64,000 nt of DNA from assembly GCA_003833135.1 (NCBI GenBank), contig QZLH01000037.1:1-64000 (forward strand). Direction: 5' to 3'. The DNA comes from Oehlia diaphana (Eukaryota > Glomeromycota > Glomeromycetes > Glomerales > Glomeraceae). Position numbers and translations under genes: made by a program. Under the pieces are notes generated by a model. That model was not told the DNA's origin, did no database searches, and was given only the letters and a program-made list of their open reading frames with translations. Of this stretch, positions 11,183 to 23,021 are shown in pieces (position 1 is the stretch's first letter; each line of letters starts with the position of its first letter).

Positions 11183-12388
11183 TTTCTCGTTTTTTTTTTT
11201 TTTATATCCCCTCAATCGTTTTAGTGCAAATTATATAATTTTACGAAAAAAAAAATTGAGGGGATAATTTGGGCTAAATCAAAAAAAAAAGTTTTTTTTT
11301 TAAAGAAAATTTCTAATTTATCATGTGATAACTATTATTACACGAATTTGTATTAGTAAATTTATGACGACAAAACGATAAAATTATGATAATTATGATG
11401 AAATGAATTTAAACGATATGCGGGTTAGTAAAAATACAATCGACAGTGTGTATTACCATTAAAAGAAATTGATAATCACGCCACTAGGTAAATGGCTAAA
11501 TTTTACCAAGAAATTTACATTGAATGTCGTAACTCCAGGGTTTTCTGGCGTTTTAATTAAAATGACAACCTCAGATCATGAATTATTTTGGTTTAATGGG
11601 ATGAGAAAAAAAAATAATCCCTATTATTTTATTACTGCTGTTTTCATAAGACCATCCGACCGCCGACCCGCCGATCCGGTTCAGTTGTTATTTATTTTAC
11701 AAATCAAACTATCAAATCTGGATCACGTGACCAGTTAAAAATACCGGATCGGCGGGTCGGCGGTCGGGTTCAAAAATTTTTTTTTGTCCCGAATTTTATA
11801 ATCCCGACACCCCCCCATAATACTGATTTATTAATAAATTTCAAGATTGTTCATTTCGGTATTTTGAATTTCGGGATTATGAAATAAATAAAATGGGAAT
11901 AATAATGGGCATAAGACCATAATGGGCTAAGTCGCCGACTGCGGCTAGGTTGGCTTGGCCACAATGAGGCGAGGTTTTTGTGAGGTTAAGTTAAAAAGGT
12001 TTGATAAGTTTATTTGTTATTATGGTCTTATAAGTAAGTTTGTTTTTACGGTTTTATGGTTTACTATGATGTAAGATATTTGAAGTGTCAGGCTTATGAA
12101 ATGTCGGGATTATGGCGATTTGGGATTTTGACGTTTCTGGATTTAGAGTGTCGGGATAATGTACAGTACCTTCAGGATTTCGAGTTTCAAGATTTCGTAC
12201 CAAATCCGGGATGCGTCCCTATATAAAAGTAGAAAACAGTATGTTAAACCCTTTTTGATATACTAAATAAAATTGTAAAGCAGGTAGGCATATTTATATG
12301 ATTTTTTTTAAAATCCTTTATTATTAATTATTAACTAAAATTAATTATTATAATCTATAATATATATTATTTTCTATTACTAATTTTT
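11183..12388. other. intergenic with GC-rich hairpin and 'CCCGA' repeat debris
   Basis: No gene is seen. It holds the hairpin at 11656-11767 and, from about 11780 to 12210, scattered words of the type TCGGGATTAT and GATTTCGTACC. These recur in other repeats of the window (23.0, 34.0, 31.7 and 59.2 kb). Confidence 0.5.
11656..11767. repeat. perfect 25-bp GC-rich inverted repeat around a 62-bp loop
   Basis: The arm at 11656-11680 is the exact reverse complement of the arm at 11743-11767. Both are built from CCGACC/CGCCGA units and are about 70% G+C in otherwise very AT-rich DNA. The loop contains TCACGTGA at 11722-11729. It may be a small MITE or a hairpin-forming transcript element. Confidence 0.75.
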
Positions 12389-13915
12389 TTATCCTTTTAC
12401 AGGAATACTTTGAGGAAATTTGAATAAATTATTAGGATCATATTTCGTTTTTATATCAACTAACTTATTAAAATTTTGACCATAATATCTCGTTTGCCAA
12501 TCATCTAAATCTCTATCAATATAATTTTGATAACTAAAATAAGAAGTAAATTTTGATTGAAAATTCTTTCCGAAATCATTTAATTCTTTAACACATTTAT
12601 CACCTTGCGCTTTATTTTTCCAATCTGAACCAACTAATTGTATACCATAAATTGAATCACGATGCATGAATGATGAAGTATCATCAACAATATTTGCAGC
12701 TCCACCAAGTAAATCGAATAAAGCATAAGTACTACAAGAAACAGTACTCAAAAAATTTGATAAAGTATCTATAGCTTCTGAGGTTAATCCTTTATTAACT
12801 AAAAAAGATTTTGCTTTAAAGAAATATGGATGATGTTTAGGTTTTGCCACATCATTTGGAGGAACGTAAGAAAAAGTTTTAACAGAATCAAAAAATGATT
12901 CCTGTTTAAAACTTGATGATGTTGGTTTTGGTGCTCTTGATAAGAAAGTTTTCATTGCATCTCTTGCATTTTTGGCTGGACCTAAATATAATCCATCAAT
13001 TGATAAACTACCTTTATCAAGAGATACTGAAAGAACAATATTATTATCAAGTGTTGGGCCAACATCATTATAAGCAGTAAAAAGTTGTTGTACTTGAGAT
13101 CGTTTAAATTCAAATTGCATCGAAGTAACTTGTGGTGGTACTTCATGAAGTTTAAAGACAAATGACGTTACTATACCAAAACTTCCACCACCTGCTCCTC
13201 TTAAAGCAAAGAATAAGTCGGCATTTGTTTGTTTATCAACTTGTAAGAGTTTTCCATTAGCGTCAACCATTTCCATAGAAATGATATTATCAGAAGCAAA
13301 ACCATATTTACGACCGGAGAGTCCATAACCCTATTAAATAAATAAGAAATATATTAAAAATAAATTTAAATAATTTGAAAAAGCATGATTTAATAATTTA
13401 ATATTTACTCCTCCAAGAGCATGACCTCCAATTCCAACAGAAGGACAAGTTCCGGCCGGAATTAAGAAACCAGCTTTACTTAATTTATCATAAATGACGC
13501 CTAATCTATTTCCTGCACCAATTTTAGCAGTTTTCGCTTTTGAATCAATTGTGATTTCATTAATATTTGTTAAATCCACTACCATAACATTATTTCTACC
13601 ACCTAATCCATATTTTTCATACGAATGACCTCCTGAACGTGCAGTAATACCCATTTTCAATTTAATAGCGCAATTAATTGATGTTTGTACATCTTGATTA
13701 TTAGCAGCGTAAACTAAAACTGATGGAGTATAATTCACATAAAGATTTTCATCAAGAATTAATGATGGAAAGGTTTTGTTGTTTGGATAAACGGTTTGAC
13801 CTTTTATTGAAGAGAGACATGATGTTAAAGGGCTGGCATTTACTTTTACGAGATTAATTAATAAAATACACCATAAAAAAAATAAAATTATATTAAGTTG
13901 TTTCAATGATTTCAT
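12389..13915 (-). CDS. secreted FAD-linked oxidase, berberine-bridge-enzyme (BBE) type
   Basis: The model has two exons (13409-13915 and 12389-13330) with a 78-bp intron (GTAAAT donor, TAG acceptor, phase 0). It encodes 482 residues. Residues 1-28 form a signal peptide. The FAD-binding domain carries TARSGGHSYEKYGLGG, in which His97 is the position that binds FAD covalently in this family. It also carries GTCPSVGIGGHALGG, in which Cys157 matches the second covalent site of bicovalent members. The exon junction restores the family motif GGGYGLSGRKYGFASDN. The C-terminal BBE motif is YYGQNFNKLVDIKTKYDP followed by NNLFKFPQSIP. Such enzymes oxidise sugars, alcohols or alkaloid-like compounds with oxygen, giving peroxide; the substrate cannot be read from the sequence. 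Length is normal and there is no lesion. Confidence 0.9.
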
Positions 13916-15410
13916 TTTTTTTCTTTTTCTTTAGGGTAAATTATGGTATATTGTAGTTTATTGCTGGGCTGACTAAAGGTGTATATATACGTATTTCAAA
14001 AATTAATGATGTTAGTCATCTACAAAATGACCTTATAATGGGATAATTGTATTATTAAAGCAGAATCTATTTTGGGCAAATAAAAATATTGGGAGTATGG
14101 GAGATCCAAATTAATATATATCTATAAATAGATATTCTATTATTATCATCATAATAAAAATAAGAAGTGATAATCCATTTTTATCACCAAAGGTTCAAAA
14201 GAAACTTCGAATCACTCCCAAGATCCGAGGTAACTCTGGAATCGAAATACGAAAGAACTCTTCTCAAGAAATTTATCATGAACATTAAAGAAGACGAAAA
14301 CTATTAAATCGTGGAATTTTTTTTTTCTTTGATTATTACGTTATCATGCGCTAAATGTTGTACATACATTACATAATCATATGAAATATATTGATAATAT
14401 AATATGAGACTGACAACAGATAATATGGAGATAGCTTATTGTTACAATTGCTTGATTTTTTATTACGGTTTACCCTATTATTATTATTCATTTTTTTTTG
14501 CATGACTTTCCTATAAATTTTTAATAAGGAGGGATGCTATTGATGCGCATTGATGCGCATAGAAATTACATGCATATAAAAATAAAATATGCATACTTTT
14601 ACACATGTAAATTTAAAAAGAGAATCGCAGAACCAAAGCAAATCCGATCGACGATATCGATTTTCGATTACTTGGATTACTAATAAACAAATGCAAATAA
14701 TAAATAAAAGGACTATTTGTATAATAAAATATAATATACTATTTATAATGTATATAAATCTTTTGAATTTTTGAAGAATGATTTACGTGGAATTACTCCA
14801 GTATAGACTTTAAAGTTAGTAAGGCGTATCGTACCTAATAATAGTTTGTGTAAATTATTTGTTTCATTATTTTTTTTTCTTAGTTTGTGTAAATTGTTGT
14901 TTCATTATATTTTTCTTAATTGGTCGAAAAATGCGTGATATTTTCGTCATTAAATTAAGGTTTTTTTTAATCCCTGTGCACGCTGTTCCCGGTAAAAAAA
15001 AAAAAAAAAGAATGTGACACAACGATATAATTTCGCAGCTAAACATGGAGTGCATGCATAATATTTATTATTTCTTATTCACCTAATCTGTTAACATTTA
15101 TTACCAAAAATTTAATCATTTTGGTGTAAAAAAAAATTTTTTTTTTATTTTTTTTCATAAAAAAAAAACTAATTTCTAAAGATAACAATTCTCTTTTAGT
15201 TCCATTTTTAGGAATAATTATAAGAAAAACCCTCCCCATCACTCCATGCATGTATATTATGTTAACTAAATTAAGCTAGATAATAAATTAATGATTTAAT
15301 TATTTCACGAGGTAACTTCCGATAAAATAAAATTAAAATAAACAAAAAAAAAAATCTAATTTACAAATTTTTGTCCATATTAATTAATAATACAAAAAAA
15401 AAAAAAAAAA
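13916..15410. other. intergenic, no gene seen
   Basis: Only short chance frames are present. Small local duplications are visible: a TGATGCGCAT direct repeat near 14541-14560, and a two-copy repeat of about 40 bp (TAGTTTGTGTAAAT...) near 14842-14920. Poly-A/T runs are common. Confidence 0.5.
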
Positions 15411-15413
15411 AAA

Positions 15414-15437
15414 TTAAATTAAAAAATTTTTTTCAAA

Positions 15438-15472
<35 letters not shown>

Positions 15473-16230
15473 GATAGATAGATAGATAGATAGATAGATT
15501 GGTAAGATAGGTAGAATAAATGATAATAGTAAAATAAGAATGTTCATATAGAAAATAAATTATTAAAATTATAAAATTATTAAAATTTAAAGAACTATTA
15601 GGATTTAAATAAATGATAATAATAAAAAAGTTCATATAAGAAAATTATAATTATAATTAAAATTAATAAAACTTTAGGATTAACTTTAGGATTTAAAATA
15701 AGTGATAATAATAAAAAAAGTTCATATAAGAAAATTAAATTATAATTAAAATTAATAAAAAATTAGGATTTAAAATAAATGATAATAATGATAATAATAA
15801 ATAAAAAAGAAAAAAGTTCATATAAGAAAATTATAATTATAATTAAAATTAATAAAACTTTAGGATTTAAAATAAGTGATAATAATAAAAAAAGTTCATA
15901 TAAGAAAATTAAATTATAATTAAAATTAATAAAAAATTAGGATTTAAAATAAATGATAATAATGATAATAATAAATAAAAAAGAAAAAAGTTCATATAAG
16001 AAAATTATAATTATAATTAAAATTAATAAAACTATTAGAATTTAAAATAAATGATAAATTGATAATAATAAATAAAAAAAGAAAAAAGTTCATATAAGAA
16101 AATTAATTATTAAAAATTATAATTAAAATTAATGAACTATTGGATTTAGAATAAATGATAATAATAAATATAAAAGAAAAAAAGTTCATATAAGAAAATA
16201 AATTACTAAAATTATAAAATTATTAGAACT
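15414..16230. repeat. poly-A, (TAGA)n and AT-rich minisatellite array
   Basis: A run of about 31 A is followed by a TAGATAGATAGA microsatellite near 15471-15500. Then come about eight degenerate copies of a unit of about 75-100 bp built on GTTCATATAAGAAAATT and AATAAATGATAATAATA. A higher-order period of about 180 bp is visible, because the stretch around 15660-15830 recurs almost unchanged at 15840-16010. The array ends at the LINE remnant. Confidence 0.75.
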
Positions 16231-16231
16231 A

Positions 16232-16501
16232 TTAAGGATTATTTGATTCAGTATAAAATGCGCTATAACTATTGGCTATAACGAGAAGGATTTTGTCCAA
16301 GGGAAGTTGGAGGCGATATGGATTAACCAGAGTTTGCTTAAGTACTACAGTGAGTAAGGGATCAATATAAATCACCCATAGTAATGGTGAAATAATTTCC
16401 TTCATCCCGTTTCTTCCCATTCCTCGGAGTGGTAGTTTAAAATTCGAACAAGATCCTTTTCGGGATATCTGCAAATTTATTTGTCTTTGTTTTGTATTCA
16501 C
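16232..16501 (-). pseudogene. degenerate LINE-type reverse transcriptase fragment
   Basis: The minus-strand frame contains EIISPLLWVIYIDPLL, which matches the reverse transcriptase segment just after the 'QGE' motif in non-LTR elements (normally GxxQGExISPLLW). It later contains KILLVIANSYSAFY, like the IANSFY segment downstream of the catalytic motif. The catalytic YxDD motif that should lie between them is missing, so this is a short deleted remnant. It lies at the edge of the AT minisatellite. Confidence 0.55.
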
Positions 16502-18394
16502 CTTAATCGATGGCTCGTTGCCGATGCGAACTTTGTATGAGTGGGTGGATAAAATATCCTGTTAGTTCCTACTACCAGATGTAGACATTAAAAATGTAAA
16601 ATCATTCTATCCTAAATTTGCTGCCTTTTGATATAATTCAACCACCTCCTTTTTTGAATTTTTAATATTAAAATTAAATATATTAATTTCCCTTTCTTTA
16701 ATATATATGTATATATGTATATGTTTATGTGTATATAAAATTAAAATCTATATTTAATATTGTTAAATCAGTATGTGATTTTCATATGTCTGTCGTATAA
16801 TTTGAAACCCCTTCACTATAGGTCGGCATCCAATAATATATGATGTATCGGTATAATACTATCTTTACTCATACCATTTGTCCATAATTCTATATTACAT
16901 GATTTTATGTCATCATCTACTTGGCAAAAATATATTGTCCTATGATCTTGAACCTTGGAAACTTTATCATGTTATTTAAATATAATTCATTGTTAAAAAT
17001 GTGAAATAATAATTTAAAAATAAAAATAATTGTATTGTGGAGGTGGTGAATGCTTCTGGAAACAAGTAAGGGTAATTTAAAATAATTATTTGTAATATTT
17101 ATAATTTTTATATTCTATATATAATTTATAATCAGTTATGGAAATAATTTTTTTTTTCTTTAATTTAGCTTTGTAGTAGTGGATAATGGAGTAATAGAAT
17201 CATTTTCTAAGCAGTGTAAGTGAAGAAATTAGAAGTAATTTGATGGTTTATAGAAGACAAAAATGTATAATAAAAATATCTAAGGATTGTTTGTTAATAA
17301 GTATAAGGTAAACATTATAATTTTGGCAGTGTAATAAAATGTATAAAATGTATAAAATTTGAAAATGTATATATTTAAGGTACTATATATCCTTAATAAA
17401 AAAAAATATTATATATATAATAAATAAATGTATATTGAGTATGATCAAATCGGTCGTATGAAAGGGTAGAACTTTCGTGGAAATATTGTATGGTTTTGTT
17501 AAATATAGAGCGGGCGAAGAATTGTAACTTGATTTTGTACGATAGCTCTTTCTTCTTCAGAAATAATTTAAAAGCGAATTCTTCACTTTTATTTTTAGTA
17601 TTAACCCATTTAGTCACGTGGAATTTCCAAGGAGAGAATCGTAAGAAATATGTATCGGATAATATGTTAAATATGTAAAATATGTAAAAATATGTAAAAA
17701 TATGTAAAATATGTAAAAATGTGTTAAATATGTTTAATATGTTAATATGTTAAAATATGTTAATATGTAAATTATGTTAAATATGTAAATATGTAAATTT
17801 TAATAAGTTCTATCTTGATCTCTATTTACTTAAAATCTCTATTTATTTTAAAAAAAGAAAAAGGTTTGATAAGAATTTTTTTTTAATGTTGAATATATAG
17901 GGAAAGAAAAATAGCTTTTTTTTTAAAAAAAATGTGAAATTTTTTTTTTTTTTTTAAAGTAAAAGGTGGTTGAATGATTTTTTTTTTAAAAGTAAAAAGG
18001 TGGTTGAATGATTTTCTTTTTTTTTCCGATTTTTTTTTTTATAAAATAAATAATATAATATATAATAAAATATGAAGAAATAATTCATGTAAAATTTTTT
18101 AAATATGCATAATTTTCTTTTTATTAAGTTTAATGGTAATATATATTATAAGAGGAGAATTTTTTTTAAAAAAAATTTTTTATTCTTTTTTTTTTTGATT
18201 GAATATATGATTTTTTTTTATCAAGATATAATATTATTGTTAATGTCTTTATTATAAAAAAAAAATATTATTATGAAAATATTATCATTATTATCGTTAT
18301 TATTATGTATCAGGATATTATTTATTGATATTATTAGGATTTTATTATATATTTATTAATTTTTATTTATAAGAAGAGTAGAAAAGAATAGACG

Positions 18395-18437
<43 letters not shown>

Positions 18438-18775
18438 GAAATTGAAGAATTATTTATATACTGTATGCAGAATTGCAGATACAATGCAAATAAAGTACTA
18501 TTAACTTGTAAAAATGACTCAGTGAATCTTACGTATCAAAAGAAAATCAATATTGCGTAATATAGAACAATTTTTTTTAGAACTATTATCTACAACAATA
18601 ACACCATTGTTATAGCTAATACACAAGGATCACAGGTTTTCACGTGTCGAAATTATTTATATTATTTTATTAATTTTATCTATTCCATTAAAGATAATAA
18701 ATAATTTTTATAATAAAAAAAAAAATATAAAAAAAAAATAAATTAATTTCATGAAATTTCTTCAATTTATATATT
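16502..18775. other. intergenic, simple-sequence rich
   Basis: No supported gene is present. The stretch holds the ATATGTAAA array at 17640-17800 and a two-copy GTAAAAGGTGGTTGAATG repeat near 17958-18010. It also holds a run of about 41 A at 18395-18435 and the 3' flank of the amino acid transporter. Confidence 0.5.
17640..17800. repeat. ATATGTAAA / ATATGTTAA microsatellite-like array
   Basis: About 15 tandem units of 8-11 bp alternate between ATATGTAAAA and ATATGTTAA forms with small length changes. This is typical of a slipping short repeat. It lies between genes. Confidence 0.75.
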
Positions 18776-20868
18776 CTATGGTATTTCAGTAACTTCCACT
18801 TCATCAATTTCTCCTTCCTTTTTTACTGACTTTTCTGTTTCTATAATTTCCGTAACACCTTCTTTTTCTTCTAACCGTTTCTTATTATTAGCTTTAGAAT
18901 GTGTTCTTCCATATGAAAAATAAATTACTAATCCAATAGCCATCCAAATAAACAATCTTTCAATACTAGATACAGTTGCTGTGGCCAACAATAATAAAGA
19001 TAATGCAGCTCCTAAAATAGGCACAATGAAAGGTCCTCCTGGTACTTTGAACTTTCTTGGAGCGTCTGGCGCTGTTAACCGCAATATCATTACACTTATA
19101 TTTACTAAAAAGAATGCTAATAATGTACCAACTGATGTTAAGTTTGCCAAGACGTCTATGGGAAGTACAGCTGCTGCTACTGCGCAAATCGCGCCAGTGA
19201 TAGCCGTTGTTACATAGGGTGTTTTAAATTTGGGATGAACTTTAGAAGCTGTTTTCGGAAGGAACAATCCGTCTCTGAAAAAAATAAAAAAAATAAATTG
19301 ATTAATTTTTTGAGAAATATTGAGTTAAATATTATTAACAAAAATCGATTGTAAACTTACTGTGCCATTGAATAAAAAACACGTGGTTGTCCCATAAGAG
19401 ATACAAGCATTACAGACGTTAATCCAGCAATAGCTCCGAGGTTTACAATAATTCCGAGCCATTTCATATCAATCGAGTGAACTGCAACTGCTATTGGAGC
19501 TGCACTGTTTAACTGACGATAAGGCATTATTCCTGTTAAAACAACACTTAATACAACAAAAAAGAAAAAAAAAAAAATTAATAAAAAAAATAATTTACAT
19601 TTCAATATCATCAAAGAAATTATGAAATATTTACCAAACTGCAATATATAAAATAGTGCAAATTCCTAGACTTCCAATAATTCCAATAGGTAAATCTCTT
19701 TGAGGATTTTTAGCTTCTTGAGCAGTAGTAGAGACTGCATCAAACCCAATGTAAGCGAAAAATACTTCACTAGCTCCCGCAAAAATTCCTGTTACACCAA
19801 ATGCTGAAAAGGTTCCCTCATTTGGTGGCACAAAGGGTTTATAATTTTCCGGATTTATCTTTGTACCAGCTGCTATAACAAATATTAATATGACAAAAAT
19901 TTTAATGCCCACGATTACTGTATTTACTCTAGCAGATTCTTTTATACCGACAATGAGTATAATGGTTAAAATTATTATTATTAGAAATGCTGGTAAATTA
20001 AAATATGCGCCAGGTACAGTTGAGAAGGATCCAGTTTTTTCATCAAACGCAAACGGAGCATTTGTCCATGAACTTGAAAATTGGATACCGAACGTGTCAT
20101 TAAAGAAAATAACAAAATATGCAGACCAGCCTAGAATTATTCAAAAGGACATGAATGAATATTTAAATGCGGCACAAATAATTTTGTAACAAGAGCAAAT
20201 TGCAGCTTACCCACTGCTACGGCTGCCGCAGCTATATATATTCAAATACAAAAAAAAAAAATAAAAAAATAAGTAAATTAAAATAAATTAAATTAAAAAA
20301 AAAAAAAAACGGTTTTAAAGAATGTTATTCTTAGAAGTTTTACTCACCGACTAAATATTCTAATATAAGATCCCATCCTATAATCCAACCCATGAGCTCA
20401 CCCATTGTTGCGTAAGAATATGTATATGCAGATCCGGCAACCGGGATCATGGTAGAAAGTTCGGAATATGACAAAGCTGCAAAACTTGATGCTATTCCAG
20501 AAATGATGAAAGAAATTACAATGGCCGGTCCTGATTTTGTTGCTGCAGCTTGACCTAATAATATTTATCAAATTTATCGATAAATTATTCAAATAATAAT
20601 AATAATAATAATAATAATTAAATAATTTCACCTAATTACCTGTAAGTACAAATATACCCGAACCAATAACATTTCCTATTCCAAGCATAATAAAATCCAG
20701 CCAATTAAGAGACCTTTTTAATTTCGAAGCTTCTTGATCTTCTTCAAGACTACTTAGAGATTTTGTTGTAAATAATTTTCTGATAAAATATTTCCATTTT
20801 GGCTCTCCTTCTTGTCTTGGAGAGCCAGAAGTGTAAAATGCATATCCACTTAATGCACTTGAGGTCAT
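18776..20868 (-). CDS. amino acid permease, APC superfamily (cationic amino acid transporter-like)
   Basis: The model has six exons: 20640-20868, 20348-20554, 20211-20231, 19635-20130, 19361-19546 and 18776-19274. They encode 545 residues, and all five introns (80-116 bp) keep frame. The ATG at 20868 gives MTSSALSGYAF. The first membrane span carries the APC substrate-binding signature GIGNVIGSGIFVLTG. Next come a PVAGSAYTYSYATMGE span, EYLVGAAAAVAVGWSAYF, the IGFDAVSTTAQEAKNPQRDLP loop typical of cationic transporters, VVLTGIMPYRQLN and SMAQDGLFLPKTASKVH. About 12-14 spans fit an amino acid importer in the plasma or vacuolar membrane. The C-terminal tail is charged (EKEGVTEIIETEKSVKKEG). Exon 3 is only 21 nt. 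The intron before exon 5 uses an AAG acceptor (TATTAAG), required to keep frame and the VLTG motif. There are no lesions. Confidence 0.9.
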
Positions 20869-21540
20869 TTTCAAAGATTTAATTTTTTAGAAAAATGAAT
20901 TTTTATCATGAAGGAATCATGAAGAAGAAAAAAAAAAAAGAAAATGATTTATTTATAACGAAATATGAGAAATATGAAACTTGAGCTTATCAATTATTGC
21001 AATTACTGATTATCAACGATTCTCAGGGGTAATAAGTTTCTTACCTTTTTTTAGAACTCTTAAGAATAATTAGGAAATTCCTTATCGGGGCTTCCATGAT
21101 CAACAAAATATTCATATCATTAAAATAGTTTCCGATTAATAGTCTAGTCGAAGCTGGTTTTGAGATATCATTTTATTTTATTTTTTATATTAATTATTAA
21201 TTAAATAATATTATAAATAGAGAAAATAAATATAAGATTATCACGTATTAACCAAATTTCTTAAATATATTTTCATATAATCAATTAAAAAGATATGTTA
21301 AATTATTAGAATGATAGTTGTATCGACAGTCGATGATTACCGAATGGCATATAAACCATGCGATTGTATGTCACCTGAGCAAGATCAACAGATACCAATT
21401 TTGAATGTAGTATAGTTTTATATCGCTTTTATTGCTTATAGTAACACTAAGAATGCATATCGCGTCTTATGATAACACCTATACACCTTCGATTAAAGAT
21501 ATTCGTTGTATATCACATTGTGTATATTGTGTAGGCCGAT

Positions 21541-22135
21541 TGATGCAATGAAATTTTTGAGTCCAACCGGAATAGTCTATTTTCGGGATTTGATTCTCAA
21601 GTTAGCCAAGATCTTCTATCTATCAAAGTTAATCAATACCTAGAAGAGAAAATAACGGCCGACAGTAAATTGATGATCGGCTTCGTATCTCTGCGTTCAT
21701 TCTTTATTTGCCCTTAAATATATACGTCTTTAGAAATTGGCTACCAATTTTAAGGCAAACTTTGGCCACAAATACCATACTACCTCTTTATAGTGATTTA
21801 CATAACCTTAAACCCGAAACCTGCAGGATTGAATCATAGATGTCCAAGAAAAAAAAATTGAGTCTTTTGATACACTTTTGGCGAAAATTTTCGTTGCATA
21901 ATGCGTTATGATGCCTACTGGAATAGTTTATCCTCGGGAAATAATCCTCAAAGTGGCCAAGATTTACTATCGGAGTTAATCAATACCTATTAAAGATGAT
22001 AAGATGGTATTAACAGCCGAAACTAATAAGTGGATGATCAGCTTCGTATCTTTGCGTTAAAGTTTGATTAATTATGAGAAAATATTCTCACTCACAAAAT
22101 TAAAAAACGTCTTCGGTAATTGGCCATCAACTTCT
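21541..22135. repeat. diverged tandem duplication, unit about 360 bp
   Basis: The block at about 21541-21770 recurs at about 21908-22135. Shared landmarks in the same order are GGAATAGT followed by TCGGG, GCCAAGAT, GTTAATCAATACCTA, TGATGATCGGCTTCGTATCT (second copy with CAGCTTCG) and ACGTCTT...AATTGGC. Copies differ by many substitutions and indels. No open frame is shared. Confidence 0.65.
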
Positions 22136-22786
22136 CGAACATTAAGGTGTACATTGTCTTATTCCCATTGTTACAATTTCCGTACTAAGATCCATAATCA
22201 TAAATTTATTTTGTGATCCCAAAATAGTCAGTCGATTTTCTCAGCGGAAAAACTAAAACCCTTAATGAAAAGAAGTAATTTTATCTTATTTATCTCCTTA
22301 AACTAAGCCTTCTATTCAAAAGTATTTTTCCGCTTTTTGATTTTTTATTAATAAGCGTTATTGTTTCATTAGATTTAACGTAACATTCGCCAAGATTCTG
22401 AAACATGTAATAGGATTAATTACTGTAACTTTGTAAGAATAGTTGGTAGAGAAGCACAGTAAACCTTCCTTGAACTAAGAAACTTTAAAACGAAATTTTT
22501 CTTAAAAAAAGCTTTTTCGGATTTATATAATAGTAGAAAAAGCTGAAAAGGATCGATTATAATAAAAATAATCAAAAGTTGGAACAACCGGTCAAGACGG
22601 TGGTGGATATAATTCTGGTCGGAATTATATAGCGCGGGCAAAAAAAGCTAGGGATATGCAATTGCGGGCACGTTTCAGTCGTTTCACGAGCTCGAAGGTT
22701 TAATTTCTTAATCTTTCTACAATAATATGTGAGTGGATGACAATTTACAGTCAAAAAAAAAAAATAAAATGAAATAAATTTGACTT

Positions 22787-22806
22787 AACCGGTTAATTAA
22801 CCGGTT
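22787..22806. repeat. perfect 20-bp palindrome
   Basis: The sequence AACCGGTTAATTAACCGGTT is its own reverse complement. It is made of two AACCGGTT palindromes joined by AATT. It could bind a dimeric regulator or form a cruciform. There is no adjacent gene. Confidence 0.6.
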
Positions 22807-23021
22807 GAGGTTTTTTTTAGACGGATTCAATCTCTAATCGTGTCTATATATTTTAACAATAAAGAAATTTTGGTTAATCCTTTCAATTAATATATTATTT
22901 GAAATGTGAATACAAATTAATGACATTCAAATTTATTAGATTAAGGTTGATATATATCATATAAAGCCGCAGTCCCTTCTTACGCATAATGGAAAACGAA
23001 TGTCGATATAATAAAATTAGG

